Both the position numbers and the translations under genes were made by a program. The notes beneath the pieces are model-generated. The model did no database searches and had not been told where the DNA came from. It saw nothing but the letters and a program-made list of their open reading frames with translations. Below, piece by piece: positions 7,245 to 15,747 of a stretch of DNA of 15,747 bases. The stretch lies in NCBI GenBank assembly GCA_007134115.1, contig SLLK01000163.1, positions 1 through 15,747 on the forward strand, in the 5' to 3' direction. The first letter of the stretch is position 1. Every line of letters begins with the position of its first letter. Source of the DNA: Gammaproteobacteria bacterium. Lineage in GTDB: Bacteria; Pseudomonadota; Gammaproteobacteria; UBA5335; SLRW01.

Positions 7245-7260
7245 ACTCAGTGCGGTGAGT
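7245..7260 (+). promoter_or_regulatory. Small hairpin covering the ffh ribosome-binding site
   Basis: ACTCA (7245–7249) can pair with TGAGT (7256–7260) around a 6-base loop. Part of the ffh Shine-Dalgarno sequence GGTGAG (7254–7259) falls in the loop and 3' arm. The stem is only 5 base pairs, so any effect would be mild. Confidence 0.25.
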
Positions 7261-7265
7261 CAGCC

Positions 7266-8618
7266 ATGTTTGATCAACTCAGTCAGCGTCTTGCGCGCAG
7301 TGTGCGCAATCTTCGCGGCCAGGGTCGCCTGACCGAAGACAATATCCGTGACACCTTGCGGGAAGTGCGCATGGCACTGCTCGAAGCCGATGTGGCGCTG
7401 CCGGTGGTGCGCGAGTTTGTGGCCGGCGTGCGTGAACGTGCCGAAGGGCGCGAGGTGGTCGGCAGCCTCACTCCGGGACAGGCGCTGATCGGCGTGGTGC
7501 GCGAGGAACTGGAGCGCGTACTCGGCGAGCGCAACGAAAGCCTCGATCTGCGCGCGCGGCCGCCGGTGGTGGTCTTGCTGGCCGGTCTGCAGGGCGCGGG
7601 TAAAACGACGACGGCGGCCAAGCTGGCGCGCTACCTTGGCGAGCGCGAGAAGCGCAAGGTCATGCTGACCAGCGTGGACGTGCAGCGTCCGGCGGCTATC
7701 GAACAGCTGGAGACGCTGTCGGGCCAGGTCGGGGCGCACTTCTATCGTGGCCAGTCCAGTGATCCGGTCGTGATTGCCGGTGAAGCGCTGGAACGCGCGC
7801 GGCGCGAACATATGGATGTGCTGGTGGTGGATACGGCGGGGCGCCAGGCGGTCGATGAGGCACTGATGGCCGAGGTCGCGCGCATCCATGCCGCGGTAAC
7901 GCCGGTGGAAACGCTGTTTGTGGTCGACAGCATGACCGGGCAGGATGCGGCCAATACCGCACGGGCCTTCGACCAGACCCTGCCGCTGACCGGGGTGATC
8001 CTGACCAAGACCGATGGTGATGCACGTGGCGGCGCCGCGCTGTCGATCCGTCATGTGACCGGCAAACCGATCAAGTTCATGGGCACCGGCGAAAAGGTCG
8101 AGGCGCTGGAGCCCTATCACCCGGACCGGGTGGCCTCACGCTTGCTGGGTATGGGTGATGTGCTCTCGCTGGTGGAGGAGAGCGAGCGCAGTGTCGATCG
8201 TGAGGAAGCCGAACGCCTGACGCGCAAACTGGGGCGCGGCAAGGGGCTCACGCTGGAAGATTTTCGTGAACAGATGCGCCAGATGCAGAAAATGGGCGGG
8301 CTCGGCGGCATTATGGACAAGTTGCCGGGCATGGGGCAGATGAGCGCTGCCGCCGGCGCGCTTGACGAACGCCATGTCGATCACACCATTGCCATTATCA
8401 ACTCTATGACGCCGCTGGAAAGGCGCAAGCCCGACCTGATACGCGCTTCGCGCAAACGCCGCATCGCCGCCGGTTCCGGCACCCAGGTGCAGGACGTAAA
8501 CCGCCTGCTCAAGCAGTTCGGCCAGATGCAGAAAATGATGAAGAAAATGGGCAAGGGCAAAGGTGGTATGCGCCAGCTGATGCAGCAGATGCAGGGTGGC
8601 GGACCGCCGCGATTCTGA
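7266..8618 (+). CDS. ffh: Signal recognition particle protein Ffh (SRP54)
   Basis: Ffh is the GTPase that, with 4.5S RNA, binds signal sequences emerging from the ribosome and delivers them to FtsY at the membrane. The 450-residue product is of normal length. The NG domain carries the P-loop GLQGAGKT (107–114), SVDVQRPAA, DTAGR (189–193), DSMTGQDAANTA and TKTDGDARGG (247–256). The M domain is methionine-rich, with the RNA-binding ASRKRRIAAGSGTQVQDVNRL, then MQKMMKKM, near the end. One oddity is that DTAGR is followed by QAVDE, where most Ffh proteins have DTAGRL. The ATG has GGTGAG 5 bases upstream. The gene is separated from rpsP by 166 bases holding a promoter, so it is probably a separate unit from the ribosomal-protein operon with possible read-through. 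Confidence 0.98.
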   Translation: MFDQLSQRLARSVRNLRGQGRLTEDNIRDTLREVRMALLEADVALPVVREFVAGVRERAEGREVVGSLTPGQALIGVVREELERVLGERNESLDLRARPPVVVLLAGLQGAGKTTTAAKLARYLGEREKRKVMLTSVDVQRPAAIEQLETLSGQVGAHFYRGQSSDPVVIAGEALERARREHMDVLVVDTAGRQAVDEALMAEVARIHAAVTPVETLFVVDSMTGQDAANTARAFDQTLPLTGVILTKTDGDARGGAALSIRHVTGKPIKFMGTGEKVEALEPYHPDRVASRLLGMGDVLSLVEESERSVDREEAERLTRKLGRGKGLTLEDFREQMRQMQKMGGLGGIMDKLPGMGQMSAAAGALDERHVDHTIAIINSMTPLERRKPDLIRASRKRRIAAGSGTQVQDVNRLLKQFGQMQKMMKKMGKGKGGMRQLMQQMQGGGPPRF

Positions 8619-8691
8619 GCTACCCGAGCCCCCGGGTCATGCCGGCGAACCCGGAAACTGCCTGCCCCGAAACCGGTCTTTCCCGTATCCC

Positions 8692-8719
8692 TTCACTTCT
8701 GCGTGAAATCGCGTAAAAT
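8692..8719 (+). promoter_or_regulatory. Sigma-70-like promoter of the rpsP operon
   Basis: TTCACT (8692–8697, 4 of 6 to the -35 consensus) and TAAAAT (8714–8719, 5 of 6 to the -10 consensus) are spaced by 16 bases, 66 bases before the rpsP ATG. The trmD operon of E. coli is also transcribed from a promoter between ffh and rpsP, so the position is as expected. A GC-rich initial transcript (CCCGGG just after the -10) could fit growth-rate control, but this is inference. Confidence 0.55.
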
Positions 8720-8736
8720 GCCCGGGTTATTCCAAG

Positions 8737-8753
8737 GCCCGCGTTTTGCGGGC
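8737..8753 (+). promoter_or_regulatory. Hairpin in the rpsP 5' leader
   Basis: GCCCGC (8737–8742) pairs perfectly with GCGGGC (8748–8753) around a GTTTT loop, between the inferred promoter and the rpsP ribosome-binding site. No T-tract follows, so it is not a terminator. It could stabilise the message or take part in regulation; there is no direct evidence for either. Confidence 0.4.
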
Positions 8754-8784
8754 ATGCGCACAGCCAGTTTCAGGTGGGAGTTAC

Positions 8785-9036
8785 ATGGTCACCATTCGTT
8801 TGTCACGCACCGGCGCCAAGCGGCGCCCGTTTTACCACATCGTGGTCACGGACAGCCGCAGTCGCCGCGATGGCCGTTTTATCGAGCGGCTCGGCTTCTT
8901 CAACCCGGTAGCCCGGGGCGAGGAAGAGACCCTGCGCCTGGATCGCGAGCGGGCCAGTTACTGGATGTCCCAGGGCGCGCGGCCTTCGGAGCGCGTCGCG
9001 AGCCTGCTCAAGACGGCCGCTGCCAGCGATAGCTGA
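8785..9036 (+). CDS. rpsP: 30S ribosomal protein S16
   Basis: The 83-residue product is S16, an early-assembling 30S protein that binds 16S rRNA. The family pattern is complete: MVTIRLSRTGAKRRPFYHIV at the start, TDSRSRRDGRFIERLGFFNP, then ERASYWMSQGARPSERV. The frame is open upstream to 8746, but the S16 N-terminus begins at this ATG, which has GGGAG 4 bases upstream. It is the first gene of the operon rpsP–rimM–trmD–rplS, with the rimM start 25 bases after its stop. Confidence 0.98.
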   Translation: MVTIRLSRTGAKRRPFYHIVVTDSRSRRDGRFIERLGFFNPVARGEEETLRLDRERASYWMSQGARPSERVASLLKTAAASDS

Positions 9037-9061
9037 GTCGGCCGCCGGGCCCGCCGCTGCC

Positions 9062-9583
9062 GTGTCCGCGACAGCACACAACGATACCCGGCGCGTGGTG
9101 CTGGGCCGTATCAACGGTGTTTTCGGTGTGCAGGGCTGGGTCAAGGTCTTTTCCTGGACACGGCCACGGGACAATCTGTTTGCCTACGGTGATTGGCAGG
9201 TCAACACCCACAGCGGCTGGCGCAAAATGGAAGTGGCCGAATGGCGTCCCCAGGGCAAGGGGCTGGTGGCGCGTCTGCAGGGTGTGGACGATCGTGATCA
9301 GGCGGCGGCACTGGTGGGTTGCGATGTAGCCGTGATGCGCAAGCAGCTGCCGGCGCCCGAAGAGGACAGCTGGTACTGGTTCGATGTCGTCGGGCTGAAC
9401 GTGGTGACCGGGGACGGCCGGGACCTGGGCGAAGTACACAGCCTGATGGAAACCGGCGCCAATGATGTGCTGGTGGTTCGTGGCGAGCGCGAACGCCTGA
9501 TCCCCTTCACCATGGGGCATGCGGTACGCGAAGTGGATTTGCAGTCCGGGCGCCTGGTCGTGGACTGGGATCCGGATTTTTGA
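9062..9583 (+). CDS. rimM: Ribosome maturation factor RimM
   Basis: RimM binds S16/S19-containing pre-30S particles and helps mature the head of the small subunit. The 173-residue product has the usual N-terminal RimM domain (about 12–92, with VVLGRINGVFGVQGWVKVFS and GVDDRDQAAAL) and a PRC-barrel (about 100–172) with the WYW motif (104–106), METGANDVLVV and the final VDWDPDF. The start is GTG with no recognisable Shine-Dalgarno sequence, in a very GC-rich 25-base gap after rpsP that can fold. This fits low translation: in E. coli RimM and TrmD are made at much lower levels than S16 and L19 from the same message. Its TGA overlaps an in-frame ATG of trmD (TGATG). Confidence 0.96.
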   Translation: MSATAHNDTRRVVLGRINGVFGVQGWVKVFSWTRPRDNLFAYGDWQVNTHSGWRKMEVAEWRPQGKGLVARLQGVDDRDQAAALVGCDVAVMRKQLPAPEEDSWYWFDVVGLNVVTGDGRDLGEVHSLMETGANDVLVVRGERERLIPFTMGHAVREVDLQSGRLVVDWDPDF

Positions 9584-9594
9584 TGGTGGGTGCG

Positions 9595-10350
9595 ATGGAC
9601 ATCCACGTGGTGACGCTGTTGCCGGAACTGGTGAGACCGGTGGCCGAGTACGGCGTGACGGGTCGAGCGGCAACGCGCGGACTGATGGCTCTGCGCACCT
9701 GGAATCCGCGCGACTATGCCACGGACCGGCATGCCACCGTGGATGACCGGCCATACGGCGGTGGCCCGGGCATGGTGATGAAGGTTGAGCCGTTGCGCAG
9801 CGCTATCAGAGCAGCGCGCGCGGCCGCGCCGACGGGCACGCCGGTCAGTTTTCTGAGTCCGCAGGGGCGCCGCCTGGACCAGAACAGTGTGAACGAACTG
9901 GCGCAGCGGCCGGCGTTGATTCTGGTGGCCGGTCGCTATGAAGGTGTGGACGAGCGGCTGCTGGAAGCCGAAGTCGACGAGGAATGGTCCATAGGCGACT
10001 ACGTGCTCAGCGGCGGCGAGCCGGCAGCGGTGGTGATGATCGACGCCATCACGCGACTGTTGCCCGAAGTGCTCGGTGATCCCGAGTCGTCGCAGCAGGA
10101 TTCGTTCATGGCGGGTTTGCTTGATTGCCCGCACTATACCCGGCCGGAGGAAATGGATGGCCGCCGGGTACCGCAGTTGTTGCTGCGCGGCGACCATGCG
10201 GCCATACGGCGCTGGCGTCTGAAGCAGTCGCTGGGCCGGACGTGGGAACGGCGACCGGATTTGTTGCGCGGGCGCGAGCTCGCGGCAGAGGAACGCGAGT
10301 TACTGGACGAGTACCGTCGCGAGCGGGACGGTGGGGACGGTAACAGGTAA
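9595..10350 (+). CDS. trmD: tRNA (guanine-N1)-methyltransferase TrmD
   Basis: TrmD uses S-adenosylmethionine to make m1G37 next to the anticodon in tRNAs reading CNN, CCN and CGG-type codons, preventing frameshifts. The trefoil-knot SPOUT motifs are all present: VDDRPYGGGPGM (49–60), SPQGRRLDQ (88–96), GRYEGVDE (113–120), WSIGDYVLSGGE (131–142), then the catalytic aspartate in QDSF (D169) and RRWRLKQSLGRTWERRPDLL. I start at ATG 9595 because the N-terminus MDIHVVTLLPEL then aligns with E. coli TrmD and residue numbers (R154, D169) coincide; GGTGGG lies 4 bases upstream. ATG 9583, overlapping the rimM stop as TGATG, is an alternative adding four residues. The 251-residue length is normal. Confidence 0.96.
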   Translation: MDIHVVTLLPELVRPVAEYGVTGRAATRGLMALRTWNPRDYATDRHATVDDRPYGGGPGMVMKVEPLRSAIRAARAAAPTGTPVSFLSPQGRRLDQNSVNELAQRPALILVAGRYEGVDERLLEAEVDEEWSIGDYVLSGGEPAAVVMIDAITRLLPEVLGDPESSQQDSFMAGLLDCPHYTRPEEMDGRRVPQLLLRGDHAAIRRWRLKQSLGRTWERRPDLLRGRELAAEERELLDEYRRERDGGDGNR

Positions 10351-10352
10351 AA

Positions 10353-10376
10353 TGCCGGTGCAAATGGTTGCCGGCA
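10353..10376 (+). promoter_or_regulatory. Hairpin in the trmD–rplS gap
   Basis: TGCCGG (10353–10358) pairs with CCGGCA (10371–10376) across a 12-base loop in the 59-base gap between trmD and rplS. With no T-tract it is not a terminator. It might act as an mRNA stability element helping rplS to be expressed more than trmD, which is inference only. Confidence 0.25.
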
Positions 10377-10409
10377 GTGGCAGAACGATGTGATTTCGGG
10401 GATACAGTC

Positions 10410-10769
10410 ATGAGCAATATCATCGAGCAGCTCGAAGCCGAGCAGATGCACAAACAGATACCCGAGTTCGCGCCGGGAGACACGGTCGTGGTCCAGGTGC
10501 GGGTCAAGGAAGGCAGCCGCGAGCGACTGCAGGCATTTGAGGGCGTGGTTATTGCCCGCCGCAATCGTGGCCTGAACTCATCGTTCACGGTGCGCAAGGT
10601 ATCGCACGGCGAAGGCGTGGAGCGTGTGTTCCAGACCTACAGCCCGTCGGTGGAGCAGATTGAAGTGCGTCGGCGGGGTGATGTGCGGCGGGCCAAGCTG
10701 TACTATCTGCGTGAGCGCAGCGGCAAGGCGGCCCGTATCAAGGAAAAGGTTGCCGCACGCAAGAGCTGA
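10410..10769 (+). CDS. rplS: 50S ribosomal protein L19
   Basis: The 119-residue protein is L19, at the 30S–50S interface. It shows MSNIIEQLEAEQMHKQIPEF, GDTVVVQVRVKEGSRERLQ, FEGVVIARRNRGLNSSFTVR and the closing RRAKLYYLRERSGKAARIKE, all typical. The reading frame is open upstream to 10368, but this ATG has GGGGA 7 bases before it and is the usual start. It is the last gene of the rpsP operon, followed 76 bases later by a strong intrinsic terminator. Confidence 0.98.
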   Translation: MSNIIEQLEAEQMHKQIPEFAPGDTVVVQVRVKEGSRERLQAFEGVVIARRNRGLNSSFTVRKVSHGEGVERVFQTYSPSVEQIEVRRRGDVRRAKLYYLRERSGKAARIKEKVAARKS

Positions 10770-10845
10770 ACGTCGATGATAGCCGGTCCGGCCCGCAATC
10801 CGGGGCGCGTCAGGTATCTCGCACGGTTGGTTATACTTGTACAGA

Positions 10846-10872
10846 ACGGGCGCCCGGTGGCGCCCGTTTTTT
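10846..10872 (+). terminator. Intrinsic terminator of the rpsP–rimM–trmD–rplS operon
   Basis: A 9-base-pair stem ACGGGCGCC (10846–10854) with GGCGCCCGT (10859–10867), loop CGGT, is followed by TTTTTT (10867–10872). It lies between rplS and the next gene. Its presence argues that the open frame starting at 10776 is not the start of the next gene, since the terminator would fall inside it. Confidence 0.93.
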
Positions 10873-10931
10873 GTTGTCCGGGATGGTGTGAGTCAATGCA
10901 CGTTGAACCAGACAGGGGCCAGGCAGTGGTC

Positions 10932-12728
<1,797 letters not shown>

Positions 12729-12827
12729 CCTCGTCCGGGTCGCGCACGTCGTTCCGGCCCCGACCCGCATGAGATCCGCGCTGCGGGTGTCCGATATCCG
12801 ATCATATGTCTGTCTGGAGTGAGCAAG

Positions 12828-14666
12828 ATGACAAAATCCCGTAACCCCCTGATCAGAATATTCTCGGCTGCCGGTCGGGGTCTGGATGTGTTTCGCCGGG
12901 TGGTCGCCAATCTCCTGTTTGTGATCGTGCTCATCGTGCTGATTGTGGTTCTGCGCGGCGATGCCGCTCCGTCGGTAAAGTCCGACTCCGCCCTGGTGGT
13001 GGCTGTGTATGGGGATCTGGTCGAGGAGCACGAAGGTGACTCGTTGCAGCAGGCGCTGGATCGCATGGCCGGCGCACCGCCGAGCCAGACACGCGTGCGG
13101 GATGTGGTTAAAGCGCTGGATCATGCGCGTGAAGACGACCGTGTGGAGCTGGTATTGCTGGAGCTGACTCGCATGGGCGGTGGCCAGCTGAGCAAGCTGC
13201 AGGAGATTGGACGCGCACTGACCGAATTTCGTGCCGCCGGCAAGTCGGTGGTGGCGTATGCCGACAGCTACGGCCAGGGCGCGTGGTACCTGGCTGCGAT
13301 GGCTGATGAGGTGTATCTCAACCCCATGGGCATGGTGCGTGTGGAGGGCTTTGCCGTTTATCCCTACTACTTTGCCGAACTGCTGAACAAGCTTGACGTC
13401 GACGTCAACGTGTTTCGCGCCGGAGAGAACAAGTCGGCGGTGGAACCCTACGTGCGGCGTGATATGTCGCCTGCTTCGCGGGAACTGACCCAGGCCTGGC
13501 TGGATGAGCTGTGGTCGGCGTACCGCGAGGATGCCGCAGCAGCGCGGGGTATGGATGCCGAAGACATCCAGCAGTACGTGGACGGCTTCGCCGATCTGCT
13601 TGAGCAGCACGATGGCGATGCGGCACAGGTGGCGGTGGCTACCGGCCTGGTGACGGCGATCGCTACGCGGGACGAAGTGCGCGCCATGCTGCGCGAGCGG
13701 GTGGCGGACGAGGGGCCCGAGAGTTATCGCCATATCGATCACCGCAATTATTTGCTGGCCACCCGGGCGCAGCGAGAGGCGCCCCGCGGGGCCGCAAGCA
13801 TTGGGGTGATTACCGCATCAGGCATGATTCTGGATGGGTCCCGGGCCCCGTCGGGCGCAGTGGGCGGCGATACACTGGTGCGGCTGATTCGTCAGGCGCG
13901 CGAGGATAATGATATCGAGGCGCTGGTGTTGCGGGTGGACAGCCCGGGCGGCAGTGCGTTCGCCTCGGAGCTGGTACGCCGCGAACTGGAACTGACCCAG
14001 GCCGAGGGCACGCCGGTGGTTGTGTCCATGGGCAGTGTGGCTGCCTCCGGCGGTTACTGGATAGCCATGTCGGCTGATCGTATTCTCGCCAGTCCTACCA
14101 CCATCACCGGGTCCATCGGCGTGTTCGGTATTGTCCCGACCTATCAGCGCACGCTGGAAAAGATCGGCGTGCATACCGACGGTGTGGGTACCACGCGACT
14201 GGCCGGCGGTACGCGTCTTGATCGTGAACTGCATCCGGATGCAGCGCGTGCTTTCCAGACCAGCGTGGACCGGATTTATCGCCAGTTCGTAAACAGCGTG
14301 GCCGAGGCCCGCGATCTGGATGCCACCACCATGGAAGATATTGCTGATGGTCGTATATGGAGCGGCGCCAGCGCCCTGGAGCTGGGCCTGGTAGATGCGC
14401 TGGGAGACTTTGATGAGGCGCTGGCGGCGGCTGCGGAACTGGCCGGGGTGGAGACCTGGCACGCCGTGCGCATCGAACGTGAACTGAGCTTTTTTGAGAA
14501 CCTGGTGGTGCAGATGGGGGGCGGCATGAGCGGTGCGGCCATACAGTGGCTGCCGCAGTCACTGCGGCCACTGGCACACAGTCTTGAACATCCCCTGTTG
14601 AAACTTGCCGATCCGCGGGGTGTCTACGCATGGTGTGCGTGTGACGCAACAACCAGCAACCAGTAG
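12828..14666 (+). CDS. sppA: Signal peptide peptidase SppA, 67K type (protease IV)
   Basis: SppA degrades cleaved signal peptides in the inner membrane with a Ser/Lys dyad facing the periplasm. The 612-residue product has an N-terminal membrane anchor (about 25–42) and two tandem S49 domains. The dyad is visible: K202 in AGENKSAVEPY (first domain) and S407 in VAASGGYW (second domain), close to K209 and S409 of E. coli. TITGSIGVFG and the final RGVYAWCAC are also typical. ATG 12828 is preceded by GGAG at 8 bases; an in-frame GTG at 12819 overlaps that site and is rejected. The 99-base gap before it holds a long-loop stem (CGGGTCG 12736–12742 with CGACCCG 12761–12767) without a T-tract, and no clear promoter. 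Confidence 0.96.
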   Translation: MTKSRNPLIRIFSAAGRGLDVFRRVVANLLFVIVLIVLIVVLRGDAAPSVKSDSALVVAVYGDLVEEHEGDSLQQALDRMAGAPPSQTRVRDVVKALDHAREDDRVELVLLELTRMGGGQLSKLQEIGRALTEFRAAGKSVVAYADSYGQGAWYLAAMADEVYLNPMGMVRVEGFAVYPYYFAELLNKLDVDVNVFRAGENKSAVEPYVRRDMSPASRELTQAWLDELWSAYREDAAAARGMDAEDIQQYVDGFADLLEQHDGDAAQVAVATGLVTAIATRDEVRAMLRERVADEGPESYRHIDHRNYLLATRAQREAPRGAASIGVITASGMILDGSRAPSGAVGGDTLVRLIRQAREDNDIEALVLRVDSPGGSAFASELVRRELELTQAEGTPVVVSMGSVAASGGYWIAMSADRILASPTTITGSIGVFGIVPTYQRTLEKIGVHTDGVGTTRLAGGTRLDRELHPDAARAFQTSVDRIYRQFVNSVAEARDLDATTMEDIADGRIWSGASALELGLVDALGDFDEALAAAAELAGVETWHAVRIERELSFFENLVVQMGGGMSGAAIQWLPQSLRPLAHSLEHPLLKLADPRGVYAWCACDATTSNQ

Positions 14667-14718
14667 CCGGCCTGACCAGAACCCTGGCCGCCATATTTCG
14701 CGCTGATCGGGAGTACTC

Positions 14719-15687
14719 ATGGGTTATCTGCAAAATGGTGAGTGGCATACCGGCTGGTATGACACCAGCAAGACCGGCGGGCGTTTCGTGCGCCAGGACA
14801 GCCAGTTCAGGGAGTGGGTCAGTGCCGACGACGGCAGCGCCTTTGCCCCCGCGCGGGGCCGCTACCATCTGTATGTATCGCTGGCCTGCCCCTGGGCCCA
14901 TCGCACGCTGATCTTCCGCAAGCTCAAGCGGCTTGAAGACGTGATTTCGGTGTCCGTGGTTGATCCCCTGATGGGCGACGAGGGCTGGGTTTTCAGTGAC
15001 GGCCCTGGTTGTGTAGCTGATTCCGTGAATCATGCGCGGCGCATGTACGAGGTATATACGGCGGCGCGCCCGGACTACTCCGGCCGGGTGACGGTGCCGG
15101 TGCTGTGGGACCGGGAAACCGGCACCATCGTGAACAATGAGTCGGCGGATATCATCCGTATGCTCAACAAGGCTTTTGACGATTTCGGCCGGCCCGACCT
15201 GGATTTCTACCCTGAAGCGCTGCGGGCGGATATCGACGAGATCAACGCTTTTGTCTACGACAACATCAACAATGGGGTGTACAAATCCGGTTTTGCCACC
15301 ACCCAGCAGGCTTACGAGGAAGCGGTTACCGCGCTTTTTGATGCGCTCGACACAGTGGAAAAGCGGCTGGAAGGGCAGTCGTTCCTGTGCGGCGAGCAGG
15401 TCACCGAGGCAGACTGGCGGTTATTTACCACGCTGGTGCGCTTTGACCCCGTCTACGTCGGTCACTTCAAGTGCAACATTCGCCGTATCGCCGATTATCC
15501 CCAACTGTATGACTATACCCGGGCGCTTTATCAGGTGCCGGGCGTGGCCGAAACCGTGAATTTCGACCATATCAAACAGCACTACTACCGCAGCCATGAC
15601 ACCATCAACCCCACCGGGGTGGTGCCGCTGGGCCCGGCGCTCGAGCTGACGTCACCGACATCGCGCAAGGTGGTGTTGCCCGACTGA
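14719..15687 (+). CDS. yqjG: Glutathionyl-hydroquinone reductase (Xi-class glutathione transferase, YqjG/ECM4 family)
   Basis: Enzymes of this family remove glutathione from glutathionyl-hydroquinones, regenerating the hydroquinone; they are cytoplasmic dimers. The 322-residue length is typical. The thioredoxin-like N-terminal domain carries the catalytic cysteine in SLACPWAHRTLI (C57) and the glutathione-site region VPVLWDRETGTIVNNESADI. The helical C-terminal domain includes NNGVYKSGFATTQQAYE, FLCGEQVTEADWRLF and TLVRFDPVYVGHFKCN, which are strongly conserved in the family. ATG is preceded by GGGAG at 5 bases. It follows sppA by 52 bases on the same strand and may be cotranscribed, though no functional link is known. 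No clear terminator is visible in the 60 bases to the right edge. Confidence 0.95.
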   Translation: MGYLQNGEWHTGWYDTSKTGGRFVRQDSQFREWVSADDGSAFAPARGRYHLYVSLACPWAHRTLIFRKLKRLEDVISVSVVDPLMGDEGWVFSDGPGCVADSVNHARRMYEVYTAARPDYSGRVTVPVLWDRETGTIVNNESADIIRMLNKAFDDFGRPDLDFYPEALRADIDEINAFVYDNINNGVYKSGFATTQQAYEEAVTALFDALDTVEKRLEGQSFLCGEQVTEADWRLFTTLVRFDPVYVGHFKCNIRRIADYPQLYDYTRALYQVPGVAETVNFDHIKQHYYRSHDTINPTGVVPLGPALELTSPTSRKVVLPD

Positions 15688-15747
15688 TTGCTCTCTGAGG
15701 TCACCCGCCGTTTCCGGAAAGCGCCACCGAAGGCACCGAAATGAAGA

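Noticed and set aside
7260..8120. A 286-codon minus-strand frame opposite ffh
   Set aside because: It is a shadow of the ffh coding sequence, and Ffh is certain on the plus strand.
8622..8637. ACCCG/CGGGT hairpin just after the ffh stop
   Set aside because: It has only 5 base pairs and is followed by CATGCC rather than a T-run, so it is not supported as a terminator.
10832..10837. TATACT resembling a -10 box just before the rplS terminator
   Set aside because: No acceptable -35 sequence lies 16–18 bases upstream, and any transcript would meet the terminator within a few bases.
10776..10931. Upstream extension of the secreted protein's frame to ATG 10776
   Set aside because: It would run through the rplS terminator hairpin and T-tract and would put 52 unrelated residues before a clear signal peptide.
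15741..15747. ATGAAGA at the right edge as a possible next gene start
   Set aside because: Only two codons are visible and the upstream AAGG is weak, so it cannot be supported.

Overview
The window is a G+C-rich chromosomal segment of a gammaproteobacterium. The strongest marker is the block ypjD–corB (minus strand) facing ffh–rpsP–rimM–trmD–rplS (plus strand), the same order seen around ffh in Escherichia coli and Pseudomonas. An SppA of the long (67K) type and a YqjG-type glutathionyl-hydroquinone reductase fit the same class. The flavin dehydrogenase and aldehyde dehydrogenase at the left suggest a bacterium that degrades lipids or hydrocarbons, but the genus cannot be named from the sequence alone.

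Layout. 1–393: a decapitated fragment of a flavin dehydrogenase (minus) abuts, and slightly overlaps, a short membrane-protein ORF (plus). The join looks like a rearrangement scar or an assembly junction. 395–3638: a complete FAD-binding dehydrogenase (minus) is divergent from an NAD(P)-type aldehyde dehydrogenase (plus), which ends in a strong intrinsic terminator. 3673–6283: a minus-strand run of ypjD (CcsA-like membrane protein), corB/yfjD (CNNM/CorC family) and a small PGPGW-like membrane protein. 6433–8618: a metallo-beta-lactamase-fold hydrolase followed by ffh. 8692–10872: a promoter, rpsP, rimM, trmD and rplS, closed by a strong terminator. 10932–12728: a secreted helical-repeat protein of unknown function whose signal peptide is a 12-leucine run encoded by a hexanucleotide repeat. 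12828–14666: sppA. 14719–15687: glutathionyl-hydroquinone reductase.

How the genes work together. The centre is housekeeping: Ffh targets membrane proteins to the translocon, S16 and L19 are ribosomal proteins, RimM matures the 30S subunit around S16, and TrmD makes m1G37 in tRNA. The flanks deal mostly with the envelope and redox chemistry: membrane ion homeostasis, signal-peptide degradation and quinone detoxification. No intergenic stretch exceeds 300 bases.

I saw no CRISPR array, tRNA, rRNA, insertion sequence or phage gene, and no clearly new multi-gene system. The points most worth a second look are the left-edge junction, the unrecognised secreted solenoid protein with its repeat-encoded signal peptide, and a possible decapeptide upstream ORF overlapping the start of the metallo-hydrolase gene.
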